DNA from: Bacteroidales bacterium
Lineage (GTDB): Bacteria; Bacteroidota; Bacteroidia; Bacteroidales; Lentimicrobiaceae
Assembly (NCBI GenBank): GCA_016705005.1
Contig: JADIZB010000010.1
Location: forward strand, 1-64,000
Direction of reading: 5' to 3'
DNA length: 64,000 nt
A program made the position numbers and the translations under genes. The first letter of the stretch is position 1, and every line of letters starts with the position of its first letter. Of the stretch, positions 1 to 8,873 are shown one piece after another. The notes below the pieces were generated by a model. That model did no database searches. It saw nothing but the letters and a program-made list of their open reading frames with translations, and was not told where the DNA came from.

Positions 1-220
1 AGACAATGGTTTCCGAACAGAGAATCCTGTAAAAAAGTACCGGAAAATTCAGAAGGTTGAACCGGAGCGATTCCGTATCAAAATAGCCGACCCTTCCCGG
101 CATTTTCGCACACAACAGGTCATACAGGGTGCGGGTCTTGATGTCCTGCCCATCCTTGGTATTCGACCGTAAACCGAAGAATCCGAGCACCAGTATCCGG
201 TCCTTACGCTTAACCACCAT
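1..220 (-). CDS. Glycosyltransferase, N-terminal part, cut by window edge
   Basis: From an ATG at 218-220 an open frame of 73 codons runs to base 1 and continues outside the window. After a short basic stretch it reads ILVLGFFGLRSNTKDGQD, then IKTRTLYDLL. This is a first beta strand with a glycine-rich loop and a GQ-IKT segment, which I associate with the N-terminal Rossmann domain of GT-B (GT4-type) glycosyltransferases in Bacteroidota polysaccharide loci. The frame stays open upstream to a stop near 345 but contains no ATG, GTG or TTG there, so the ATG at 220 is the only sensible start. It lies downstream of the esterase gene in the same minus-strand cluster. Donor and acceptor cannot be told from this fragment. 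Confidence 0.6.
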   Translation of the reverse strand, partial: MVVKRKDRILVLGFFGLRSNTKDGQDIKTRTLYDLLCAKMPGRVGYFDTESLRFNLLNFPVLFYRILCSETIV

Positions 221-354
221 CCGGACTATTGTATTACGAACTTTCCTGGTGAAATGAAAAAAGCAAAGCCTGCCCCACTGAATTTGGTCATATTCTATTA
301 CAGGATTTACTTGATATCTTAAAATCTTTTGAATCCGGCACCGTCAGCAAATTT

Positions 355-1530
355 CTATTTCATGATGTTTTGCAGCTCCTGCTTCAATTCAACTTTCTCC
401 TTTTCAGAATAGAAATCCGAACCCTCCAGGGTAACATTAAACTTTCTGACAGCTTCTGAATAATCCAGCTGTAATTGCATCGCGGCATCTATAATATAAA
501 GATATCCTTCAGAGAAACCGGGATATGATTTCATTAATATCTCCCAGGCCTCAATGGCTTTTAAATATTGTCCGTCGTTGTAAAATTGCCAACCCTTCCC
601 ATTCAGCGTTCCGAGTGAAAATTCCAACCTGCTTCCATAACAGGAAAGGATATCTCTTTCCAGGGAATCTGCAATGCCGGGTTCATTTTGTTCGCTGGAA
701 AGGTATACGGATTGAATTTTAGCCCATTCTTCAAATATCCCGTAAAGTGAAACACCAATTGTTAAACCGGGGGTAGTGTTATGGTCTGCTTCTTTAAAGA
801 AAAAACCTTTGGCGTCAATCAGCGGGTGATTGAGATGCCTGATTGCAGAATCCATTTTTACAAAGTCGGCCGGGTAGTCGTTACCAATACCGAATCGGTA
901 AAACCTGCGCGAATTACAAATCTGATCCCTGAGCGTGCTGACCGAGTCGGTAAGAGAGATGTTTTTCTGACTAAAGAACGGGCTGATCGAAATAATGCCA
1001 TTGAGTTCGTTGAATCTTGCAAACAAAAGCGAACTGGTAAAGTATCCATACCTTGAATGCCCGATAAATATCCTGAAAGAAGAAGCGCAGTAATTATTTT
1101 CAAGCAGTGGAATCAGCTCATCAAAAAGAAATCTTTCATTTTCCGGCGCAAGGCCTTCTTCACCCGATGATTTGTGCAATGTTTCCCGATAGCGGTATTC
1201 CTGCTCTGATTCAACGCTGATAATTATTGAGGAAGGCATCTGCTCATTGCTCGTCAGATAATCAATCGTATTTAAAATATAGTTGTGACTTCTCTGGTTC
1301 TGACGGTCAAAAACAACAATCAAAGGAAAAACACGGTGAATATCCCGTTGCCATTCAATGGGAACCGTAATGGTAATGTTTTTGTCAAAGCCGAGGTATT
1401 CTGAAGTTAAGGTTGTATCCACCAGTTTTTTATATCTCTCATAAATTTGTCCGGAAAGCGAAGTGGATATCACCATAAAAAAAAACAACCCAACGATTGT
1501 TTGTCTGATCATTCGTGCTCTTCTTCCCAT
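355..1530 (-). CDS. Secreted alpha/beta-hydrolase (Fes-like esterase) with C-terminal TPR-like tail
   Basis: A 391-residue protein with an N-terminal signal peptide; the ATG seven codons in (1512) gives a more typical one than the first ATG. Residues about 40-270 have the layout of the putative esterase family related to enterochelin esterase Fes: a beta strand with VFPLIVVFD, then FIGHSRYGY around the expected nucleophile serine, and a late histidine in EADHNTTPG. The nucleophile context is GHSxxG rather than strict GxSxG. The last roughly 90 residues (GWQFYNDGQYLKAIEAWEIL onward) look like a TPR-type helical pair. It may be a periplasmic deacylase acting on the polysaccharide or an unrelated exported esterase; the substrate is unknown. 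The frame is intact, unlike many neighbours. Confidence 0.6.
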   Translation of the reverse strand: MGRRARMIRQTIVGLFFFMVISTSLSGQIYERYKKLVDTTLTSEYLGFDKNITITVPIEWQRDIHRVFPLIVVFDRQNQRSHNYILNTIDYLTSNEQMPSSIIISVESEQEYRYRETLHKSSGEEGLAPENERFLFDELIPLLENNYCASSFRIFIGHSRYGYFTSSLLFARFNELNGIISISPFFSQKNISLTDSVSTLRDQICNSRRFYRFGIGNDYPADFVKMDSAIRHLNHPLIDAKGFFFKEADHNTTPGLTIGVSLYGIFEEWAKIQSVYLSSEQNEPGIADSLERDILSCYGSRLEFSLGTLNGKGWQFYNDGQYLKAIEAWEILMKSYPGFSEGYLYIIDAAMQLQLDYSEAVRKFNVTLEGSDFYSEKEKVELKQELQNIMK

Positions 1531-1539
1531 TTACCGATG

Positions 1540-1870
1540 ATGAATCCTCAAACCCCAAACCCCAAACCCCAAACCCCAACTTTTAAACGTTCCTGTTACC
1601 TGACACTGTTAACCGGGCATCCCCGCCTTTGGCGGGCAAGCAAGTCGAAACCTGCCAGCCGGCAGCCTGGTCCGAAATCCGAAATCTGTTATCTGTTACC
1701 TGTTATCTGACATCTGTTACCTGACATCTGTTATCCGAAATCCCACCGCCTTTGGCGGGGCAAGCGAAATCCGAAACCAGCCCGGCAGGGCGGAATCCAC
1801 CGCCTTTGGCGGAGCAAGCAAAATCGAAATCCGAACCGAGAATCTGTTAACTGTTAACTGTTACCTGTTA
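1540..1870. repeat. Heptad word-chain repeats
   Basis: There is no gene here. About four copies of CCCCAAA lie at 1550-1580. From about 1687 to 1742 the sequence runs in exact 7-base steps whose words change (TGTTATC, TGTTACC, TGTTATC, TGACATC, TGTTACC, TGACATC, TGTTATC, CGAAATC). CCGCCTTTGGCGG-type palindromes occur twice (near 1747 and 1800), and TAACTGT words end just before the stop of the next gene. Confidence 0.8.
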
Positions 1871-1871
1871 A

Positions 1872-3002
1872 CTAATTCTTCATCAAAAGCTCCAGATACT
1901 TCCCCGAATTTACCTTTCCGTCAAACAATTCCTCTGCCTTTGCACGGCCCTTTCCGCCCATGGCTTCGAGTTCAGCCGGGCTTAAGGATAGCAGAGTCCG
2001 CAGGGCACGGGCAATGCTTTCAATATCTCAGCCCGGCACAACACCCTGCCGCATTTACTTTATCTTCAACAAGCAATGGCACATCCGATACATCTGAGGC
2101 AATAATCGGTTTTCGCGGCCATCCCCTCACAAACAGCATTGGGCAGACCTTCAAAAAGCTGAACAGACCATGGCATCGGCCTGCTGAATCACTTTATGTA
2201 TTTCAAATTCGGAGTTGTGCAAGGTAAATACATCATGAAGGCCCTTTGCTTCAATCAATGCTTCGGCTTCCTCCAGTATAAAATCGGGTTCCGCCTTCGG
2301 GCTGCGGTCACCGTACCAGTGAATTTCAAGGTTTTGCCTTTCAGAGGAATTGAGAGCTGAAACTGCTTCTATAAGCCCAAAAAGATTCTTAAGTTTTCGG
2401 TAGCTGGCAGGAATCACAATATTCAAATTCCCGCTCTTTCTGAATTTAAAATCATCAACCGGTTTATACACACCAAGATCAAAGGAATTATAAATTACCC
2501 TGCACTTCCTTGCAGGCAACAATGGATTAATTGCCCTGACCATCTCCATATTAGTATAGGAATTGGATACAATATAATCCACGAAGAAGTGAAAGTATCG
2601 TTTGAACTTAAGTTTAAATTTTCGCCTGAGGTTCGGATTGGCACTGCGTTCGCCAACTATAAGTTTCCATCTGCGAAAAGGAATAGCAGCCAGTTCACAA
2701 ATAAAGGCCGGTGTACCTAAAAAAGCAATTACCCCATCAAAGTCACCGCTACGTATGTATTTCCTGATTGCCAGCACACGGGAAAAAGGGGACTTCCCAA
2801 GAAGTAACTCAATATGGATTCCTTTCTCGGTTAAAAAGGTATTGTGAAAAGGCTTTGGATAATATGCCAGAAATGACACCAAATGCCCCCCGGCTTTCAG
2901 ATCAAGCGCCAGATTTACAATTTGCCGTTGAGCCCCACCTGGACCAAGGTCTTCGATAACAAAAAAAACAATCGTATGGGAAATTAAATCTAATCGGTTC
3001 AT
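1872..3002 (-). pseudogene. GT4 glycosyltransferase, broken by three frameshifts
   Basis: The intact part begins at the ATG at 3002 with FFVIEDLGPGGAQRQ, the GPGGA loop of GT4-type retaining glycosyltransferases, and continues 283 codons to VIQQADAM. The expected EGLPN donor-sugar loop and C-terminal helix lie in other frames downstream: EGLPNAVCEGMA near 2125-2150, PIIASDVSDVPLLVEDKVN near 2055-2110, and the segment from DIESIARAL to ELLMKN ending at 1872. Rejoining these needs shifts at the A-run 2153-2157, the T-run 2110-2113 and about 2030. Two of the three are homopolymers, so sequencing error is as likely as a true pseudogene. Corrected length is about 377 codons, normal for the family. 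It would transfer a hexose or amino sugar during repeat-unit assembly at the inner membrane. Confidence 0.75.
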
Positions 3003-3021
3003 CTTATTCTTCTATTCCTAA

Positions 3022-4206
3022 TTATTCCAGAATCTTATTTACTGATCTGGATTTTAATATCATATCCAGATTGAATCTGGAACTGATAATATATAAGTAG
3101 ATCATCCAGTATGCCTTTACATTTAATGCCTGGCCTGTCATAAATACCATGCCCAAAAACAGTATATAGATAAAAGGCAGGGCAAATTTCTGTTCTATTA
3201 AAATTTTGTATCCATCCCTGAAAAGATTATAACCAAATACTAAAAATGCAAATAAACCAGCAACACCAGTATAAGCCATTATCTCTATGAATACATTGTG
3301 AGGGCTTCTGTTCTGACCAAAAACCCAATGGGCATAATCAATATATCCGCCAATTCCGACCCCAATAGCTGGACTTTTTACAATCAAAGGCCAGATACTT
3401 TCCCAGATTCTATCCCTTCCTGATACATCCTGGTCTTCAACGGTACTTATCAACCTCTCCCGCAAAATATCGAATGTCATGAAATAGGTGAAAAGCAAAT
3501 AAATCGCAGCAACTCCAAGTACAATATAAACAATCGTTTTACCCGTGTTTCTGCTTCGTTTCAGCAATATATAAAAGACCAATGAAAGCATCAATCCCAG
3601 AAAAGTCACCCTGGAGCCGGTCTGGGCAATCATATTCAACAATGGAACCAAAAAAAGCAAAAGGAAGTATCGCTTTTTACCATACCCTGAAATTTTCAAA
3701 TACGGTGGAAATAATAAACAAACAGCTATTACCGCAAATATTCCCAGCTTATTCGGATTTTCACCGAAAATCGTCATACGCCCCTCTTCAAATGCAACCC
3801 CAATATTAAGTATATAAAGGAAAGAAGCAAACAAAACACCTGAAATGAATGCCAAAATCATATTATAACCAATGATTGGTTCCCGAACGACCAGATTACC
3901 TATAAACCAGAAAAATACAACATTGAGTACAATTGACATCAATATGGTGAAATAATCCGAGTAGTCCTGATAGTTATAGAGAAAGGGGGCAATCAATATG
4001 ATGGAAAATATAAATAAAGGATTAAGGTATTTTTTCAGCATATTATAGTCATAAGTTTTTCGGGAGCTAAATGAAATAACTGCCAGAAGGGCTAAAGCAA
4101 TCATTTTAGGCAATGAATTGCCGCCAAAACTCATCATACTCCAATTCTCAAAAACAATGCTGGCGGAAAAGAGATAGAGTATCAATATGTGAAGTCGTAC
4201 CATCAT
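3022..4206 (-). CDS. Wzy-like O-antigen polymerase/ligase (PF04932 type)
   Basis: A 394-residue protein made mostly of hydrophobic helices (about ten to eleven), spanning the inner membrane. The large periplasmic loop around residues 235-285 carries SGRDRIWE, GVGIGGY and SPHNVFIEI. This is the usual arrangement of the O-antigen ligase/polymerase domain, with the histidine in the HN motif. In this setting it is most likely the polymerase that joins undecaprenyl-linked repeat units, although the family also contains WaaL ligases and sequence alone does not settle it. Its ATG overlaps the stop of the upstream ATP-grasp gene (ATGA, 4203-4206), so the two are translationally coupled. Confidence 0.8.
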   Translation of the reverse strand: MMVRLHILILYLFSASIVFENWSMMSFGGNSLPKMIALALLAVISFSSRKTYDYNMLKKYLNPLFIFSIILIAPFLYNYQDYSDYFTILMSIVLNVVFFWFIGNLVVREPIIGYNMILAFISGVLFASFLYILNIGVAFEEGRMTIFGENPNKLGIFAVIAVCLLFPPYLKISGYGKKRYFLLLFLVPLLNMIAQTGSRVTFLGLMLSLVFYILLKRSRNTGKTIVYIVLGVAAIYLLFTYFMTFDILRERLISTVEDQDVSGRDRIWESIWPLIVKSPAIGVGIGGYIDYAHWVFGQNRSPHNVFIEIMAYTGVAGLFAFLVFGYNLFRDGYKILIEQKFALPFIYILFLGMVFMTGQALNVKAYWMIYLYIISSRFNLDMILKSRSVNKILE

Positions 4207-5219
4207 TTCAAATTTTTAACCATCAATTCTACCATCCATTCCTGTGGAATAAAATTTCCAGGGTACCAATTCATGTCTTTGTCCCAATAACCTGTGCAGG
4301 GATCGTATACTTTGATTTTAAACCCATAACTTATTTCAAGTATTAGCGGATTACCACTTTGATCAAAGACGAAATCATAAGCTACACATTGTGCTTTTAT
4401 TTTTTCAGTGGTCTCAAATGCAATCTTGATACATCGTTCATCAAATTCTTCTTTTTCATATTTAAAATTTCCACTTCCGGAAGCTCTGAAATCACCCTTT
4501 CTAACTAATCGCTTCATTGCAAAAGCCTTATCCCCTATCACAATGATACGTGTATCAGAATCATTGCCTTCAATAAAATCCTGAAAATACAAATAACCCT
4601 TTTGAGGATGTCCCATTTTAGAGTCCTGTGAAGAAAGAAAAACGACCAAGTCCTTTTTCAAAATCCCCATAAAATCATCTTTTCCTTCTTTGACTTTCCT
4701 ATATCTCTCTCTGAGATTATTCCACCTGTCAAATACAGGAAAACCATTAGAAAATGCAATTTTTACCAGTCTCCTTGCTTCTTTTTCACTTTTGACTAAT
4801 CTAACATTTGTTGAGCCCGCCCCAACCTTTAATTTGAATACTTTAGGAAACTCTGCCTGTTTTATCCAGTTGTAAGCATCACGGGAATCATAAAAAATAT
4901 ATGTTGGTACAAGTGGCGCATTAATTGCTTCTAAAAGATATTTCTGTCCGACTTTATCATCGAAATGCCAACAGGTACGTATATCTGGGAACGCCTTTTT
5001 ACCCATAGCCTCAACTGAAGCAATCAACTGCTTTGCAAAGAGTGTATCCCTGTAATTTTCCTGATGAAAATGCCACATCAGTGCATCACAATCACTTAAC
5101 TGCTGAACTATGTCACTTGCATAGCAATCAACAATCTTATACTGAATACTTAGCCTTTCACAGTATGCAATCCAGCGCTTGCTGAAACTGCCTTTGCTCT
5201 CATGAATTCCAATCTTCAT
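4203..5219 (-). CDS. ATP-grasp ligase-like protein
   Basis: A 338-residue soluble protein of ATP-grasp fold. Visible landmarks are the DKVGQKYLLEAINAPLVPT segment before the small lobe (about residue 88), FPKVFKLKVGAGSTNVRLV with the nucleotide-binding lysine (about 125-145), a GNDSDTRIIVIGDKAFAMKR strand pair (about 218-238), and a late AYDFVFDQSGNPLILEISY acid/Asn metal site (about 280-298). These resemble RimK-type carboxylate-amine ligases. Enzymes of this fold join an acid to an amine with ATP, so an amino-acid or other acyl decoration of a polysaccharide precursor is a reasonable inference, but the substrate is not visible. It overlaps the polymerase gene by 4 bases and follows the DUF362 gene. 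Confidence 0.75.
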   Translation of the reverse strand: MKIGIHESKGSFSKRWIAYCERLSIQYKIVDCYASDIVQQLSDCDALMWHFHQENYRDTLFAKQLIASVEAMGKKAFPDIRTCWHFDDKVGQKYLLEAINAPLVPTYIFYDSRDAYNWIKQAEFPKVFKLKVGAGSTNVRLVKSEKEARRLVKIAFSNGFPVFDRWNNLRERYRKVKEGKDDFMGILKKDLVVFLSSQDSKMGHPQKGYLYFQDFIEGNDSDTRIIVIGDKAFAMKRLVRKGDFRASGSGNFKYEKEEFDERCIKIAFETTEKIKAQCVAYDFVFDQSGNPLILEISYGFKIKVYDPCTGYWDKDMNWYPGNFIPQEWMVELMVKNLK

Positions 5220-5234
5220 TTTATTATTTGGTTT

Positions 5235-6552
5235 TTAAGTATTCAACCCAACCAGGCGGTGGTATGGTTTCGATGAGAAATTTTCAGAATCTGAAAACCC
5301 AGCAGCGCTGCCATTTACAAAAATACTGTATTCCAGTCCATTTATAGAATCCTGCGCCGCTTTAAGTAATGCCAATTTTTCAGTCGGAAATCGCATCAGT
5401 TCGCCAACTGCCAAATCATGAAGAAAAGAATTATCCGTAAATGTAAGAACTCCCAGCAACAAAGGAGTTGGTCTTAATGGTCCATCACCCTGCCCGCCGA
5501 TAATCCCGTCTCCCAGGCCTATATAGTTTTCTCTGGGTTGGTCTGCAAGGGTTCCGTCTATTTCACCATAAATCACAATTTTATTCAAATCCATAACCAT
5601 TCTCCATGAGGTATCATTACCATACCAGCCGGCTGCAAACTGATGAACCTTTCGTGGATTTGAAAATTTCCAAAAAATGAAGAGACCTTTTCCCAAAACC
5701 AGTAAAGCATTTTCCTTGATGTCTGTTGGCCTGATCGATGGCCAGCTCAGCCCACAATCGAAGATAACTTTTCCCCGGGTAACAATCACCTCCAAATCCC
5801 GTTCCACCAATTCTGTGATGCGGAAGGTAGTCTTTATCACCATTTACGCCAACTATATTTTTAAGCGCGGCTGTGATACCTGATTTTTGATGCGTTTTAA
5901 TTTTGGGCATCGAAATAACCAGATCGGCTTCAAAAATCTCTTTTGTTATGCAGTATTTGTGCATCCCTTTCCGGTGAGATTCAGCCAAGCGATCCGGATT
6001 ATAATTTGTTACCCTGAAAATATTTCCTTCCTCAACACTGATCGGCTCCAGACAACTCTCCTTTCCAAGGTCAAAAATAAGATACGCGGATAACGGATTC
6101 CTTTCCTTAACCGGGTTGTTTTCTGCCGGGTTAAATGTAACCCTCCGGAAATCAAGGATATTTACCGGAACACTATACTTCTTCCCAAGATCTGAGACAC
6201 TGCTGTAAAAATCCTCAGGAAGCATCCTGTCCCATTTGCACCCCTGTACGGGAGCATCACCAATGGTTACTTTCAGGGGTTTCCTTCAGCAGGATTTCAA
6301 GCAATGAAAGAATAACATTCAATTGGTACGCATGCCCAGGCATCATCGGGTTTCCAGTCTTGGAAGTACCCAATTGGGTTTCAACAAAACCTTCTTTCCC
6401 GAGATCAGACTTTTATCAAGCAGGTGATTGCCCAACAGCTGCGTTATAGCCCTGTCAAGCAGATCCGGATTGCTGTAGCAATTCTTCAGATCCTCGGTTG
6501 ACCTGTCGTTTGGCCCGGCATAAACGGTTTTTATTTCCAGGAAATTGTTCAT
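5235..6552 (-). pseudogene. DUF362 protein, broken by about three frameshifts
   Basis: The start is taken at the ATG at 6552 (MNNFLEIKTVYAG), 4 bases after the upstream stop. The first fragment holds VLLKPNWV, the KPNxV signature of DUF362 (PF04015) proteins. The second, in another frame, continues KTGNPMMPGHAYQLNVILS. The third covers TIGDAPVQGCKWDRM, LVISMPKIKTH and AALKNIVGVNGDKDYLPHH. A fourth part near the C-terminus reads AGWYGNDTSWRMVMDLNKI and LGDGIIGGQGDGP. Shifts are needed near 6352, 6277 and 5695. The family was named as an uncharacterised domain often near Fe-S proteins; no function in polysaccharide loci is established to my knowledge. The conserved K-P-N, G-D and S-x-P-K-x-K-T-H pieces are all present once reassembled. 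Confidence 0.7.
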
Positions 6553-6556
6553 GGTA

Positions 6557-7696
6557 TCAGTTATTGGCCTTACTGATAATGCTTCCAAGCTTATCGGATG
6601 AAATGAATTCAACATCCGGCCATTTCTTAACAATTGACTTCAGCAGGTCCTGAAGGTAAACCAGATTCGTCTCCCTGTTAGCCCGATCCAGTGAACCGAT
6701 AAAGTTCAGCCTGTGGGAACAGATGATCGCCGGTTTTCTATTATTGAACGATCGTGCGACCTGATTCAGGCAGTTGGTTACATGATCTACGGTTTTGAAT
6801 GAGCTCGGTTCAAAGGAAGCGTTCCTGACCAGGTACAACATCCCTGACTTGTTTTTTTCTCCGGTGAAATGCAGCTTTTTGGCAAAACTGTTCCTTTCAC
6901 CAATAACCGGAATTTTCTGGTAAACATTCCCCTGAATATACTTTATGCCGCTGTCAGACATGGCCCCTTCAAGTTCATTCCGCCAGATATAAACCGGGGC
7001 AATAAAACTATCGGAACGATAACCAAATACATCAAAGAAAAGCTTAGCGCCTTCGCGGATGCTGGCCTTCTGATCTTCGATATCCAACGGATTCTCCAGG
7101 GTGAAAGCATCAACAAAGCTGTTCTCAGATATGCTACTATGTGAATCGCTCAGATCATAAAACTCATGTTCGAATGCACGCCTTGCCCAGCCTTCACTAT
7201 CTTCCAGCGCCTTCATCCATTGTTTGACATTAAGATGCTCACGACCATGCAGTTGCGGAATGAAAATCTTATTTTCTATGCCTGATCGGTATAATTCCGG
7301 CACCCTGTCATGCTCGGGATATCTTTTCAGTGTTTCGGTGAATAACTCATAATGATACTCCCTGAAACCACTTTGACTGATTTTGTTAAAATCAGGATTG
7401 GTCATTATGGTGTTGGCTGTGATGACGGGATGATTGCCGTTGCTGTCTTTAATGCCTGTCAGTACCTCAAACAAAGCCTCCAGATCCCTGTTGCCTTCAA
7501 GCGAATCATATTTGTGGTATGATAATTTGTCAACAGGAAAACCAAGTTTGAGAAACTTTTCATAGACTTCTCTTGAAGGCATTCTAATACTGCCCCAGTC
7601 ATCCGATTCAATCACAACCAGTTTCCGGATAGTCCTCCAGCCTCTTGAATTAATGTAGAGGCTGATCAGTTTCCGCTTTACATCATTGATTTGCAC
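6557..7696 (-). CDS. Polysaccharide deacetylase-like protein, copy 1
   Basis: A 379-residue protein starting from a GTG at 7696, overlapping the upstream paralogue's end by 14 bases. It has the ordered signatures of a NodB-like TIM barrel: VVIESDDWGS (about residue 27, DD metal-binding pair), FIPQLHGREHLNV (about 147, His motif), SFIAPVYIW (about 230) and IICSHRLNF (about 327). These suggest a divergent carbohydrate esterase/deacetylase, probably cytoplasmic since no signal peptide is visible. It is a tandem paralogue of the next gene, sharing about half its residues by eye. In the cluster it could deacetylate an amino-sugar intermediate or a lipid-linked unit. The substrate is not established. 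Confidence 0.65.
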   Translation of the reverse strand: MQINDVKRKLISLYINSRGWRTIRKLVVIESDDWGSIRMPSREVYEKFLKLGFPVDKLSYHKYDSLEGNRDLEALFEVLTGIKDSNGNHPVITANTIMTNPDFNKISQSGFREYHYELFTETLKRYPEHDRVPELYRSGIENKIFIPQLHGREHLNVKQWMKALEDSEGWARRAFEHEFYDLSDSHSSISENSFVDAFTLENPLDIEDQKASIREGAKLFFDVFGYRSDSFIAPVYIWRNELEGAMSDSGIKYIQGNVYQKIPVIGERNSFAKKLHFTGEKNKSGMLYLVRNASFEPSSFKTVDHVTNCLNQVARSFNNRKPAIICSHRLNFIGSLDRANRETNLVYLQDLLKSIVKKWPDVEFISSDKLGSIISKANN

Positions 7697-8839
7697 CTTT
7701 TTTTTCAGCTTTAATCGTAGTTAATAGTTCATCTGATGTCATAAATTCAATGTCAGGCCAATGTTTGATTAGTTCGTTCAGAAGCCTTTTTAATTCCTTT
7801 AATCCCTTTTCCCTGTTGGCAGGGACCAGAGCTCCGATAAAGTTAACCCGGTGAGAACTGATAATGGCTGGCTTTTTCCATTTAAATGCCAATGAAACAT
7901 CTTTCAGGCTTTTAGAAACCCAGTCAATTTTATCCGATTCCGAAGGTTCAAACGAACTGTTTCGTCGTGTAAAGATAAGTCCATAGCTGCTTACCTGACC
8001 GGTATACCGGAGTTTCTTATTATAAACGTTTGTTTTAATACCTGATACAGGTTCGTATTGTATAGCTCCCGACTGTATTACTTCGATACCGGCATCCCAG
8101 ATCGCAGGTTCAATCCTTCTGCTCCAGATGGCACAGGGAGCCATAAAACACTTTGCCCTGTAACCAAACAGACGTTCGAAGATCATTGCTCCATCCAGAA
8201 TAATGCCAGGCATTTCAGAAAATTCCTCTTCTGTATCAAATTCGAAAGCAGACATATACAGGTTCTTTCTCTTACTATAAGAGTCGGTATTTAATCCATA
8301 CATCTTATGATCAAAACCTAATCGGGCTTCAATTGAGTTGGCTTTTAAAGCATTTAACCATGCATAAACATTCAGGTGCTCCCTGCCATGAAACTGCGGA
8401 ACAAAAATTCCTGAAGCAATACCCTCCTTCCAAAGAGCAAAAGATCCGGCGTGTTTATCTGAATACCTTATTAAGGTTTCTGTGAACAACTCATAATGAT
8501 ACTCATTAAACCCTGAGTTAATTATTTTATCGTAATCCGGATTGGCAACAAGGCTGAGTGGGGTAATTTTAGCCGGTTTCCCTCTTGAATCCCTGACAGA
8601 AGTCAATACTTCAAAGAGCATTGACAGATCATCACTGTCTGCCAGGGTATCATAACGGAGATAACGGCTTTTATCAACCGGTAATCCTTTCGCCAACATT
8701 ATTCTGTAAACTTCCGGATCAGGCATCCGGGTGCTTCCCCAATCATCAGACTCTATAACAACAATCTTTCTCCGGGTTTTCCATCCTGAAACTGAGATAA
8801 CTCATGTAAATAGTATTCCTTGAGCTTTGAAATAATCAT
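7683..8839 (-). pseudogene. Polysaccharide deacetylase-like protein, copy 2, one frameshift near its start
   Basis: The main frame (8726 downward, 347 codons) holds FVPQFHGREHLNV, CFMAPCAIW and IISSHRVNF in the same order as copy 1. The missing N-terminus is upstream: an ATG at 8839 gives MIISKLKEYYLHE, and after a one-base shift near 8795 the frame reads SGWKTRRKIVVIESDDWGS, aligning with the start of copy 1. The reconstructed length is about 385 residues, matching the paralogue. All metal-site motifs are present, so the gene is probably functional if the shift is a sequence error. The 14-base overlap with copy 1 points to coupled translation and perhaps a hetero-oligomer. Confidence 0.7.
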
Positions 8840-8873
8840 GATGATTTTTGAAAAAAAAATTTGGTATTACACT

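Noticed and set aside
525..1056. Plus-strand frames opposite the esterase
   Set aside because: They are antisense shadows without recognisable motifs, while the minus-strand frame has a signal peptide and hydrolase motifs.
1549..1580. Telomere-like CCCCAAA repeats
   Set aside because: Only about four copies inside a longer set of unrelated heptads; it is one word of the general heptad pattern, not a chromosome end.
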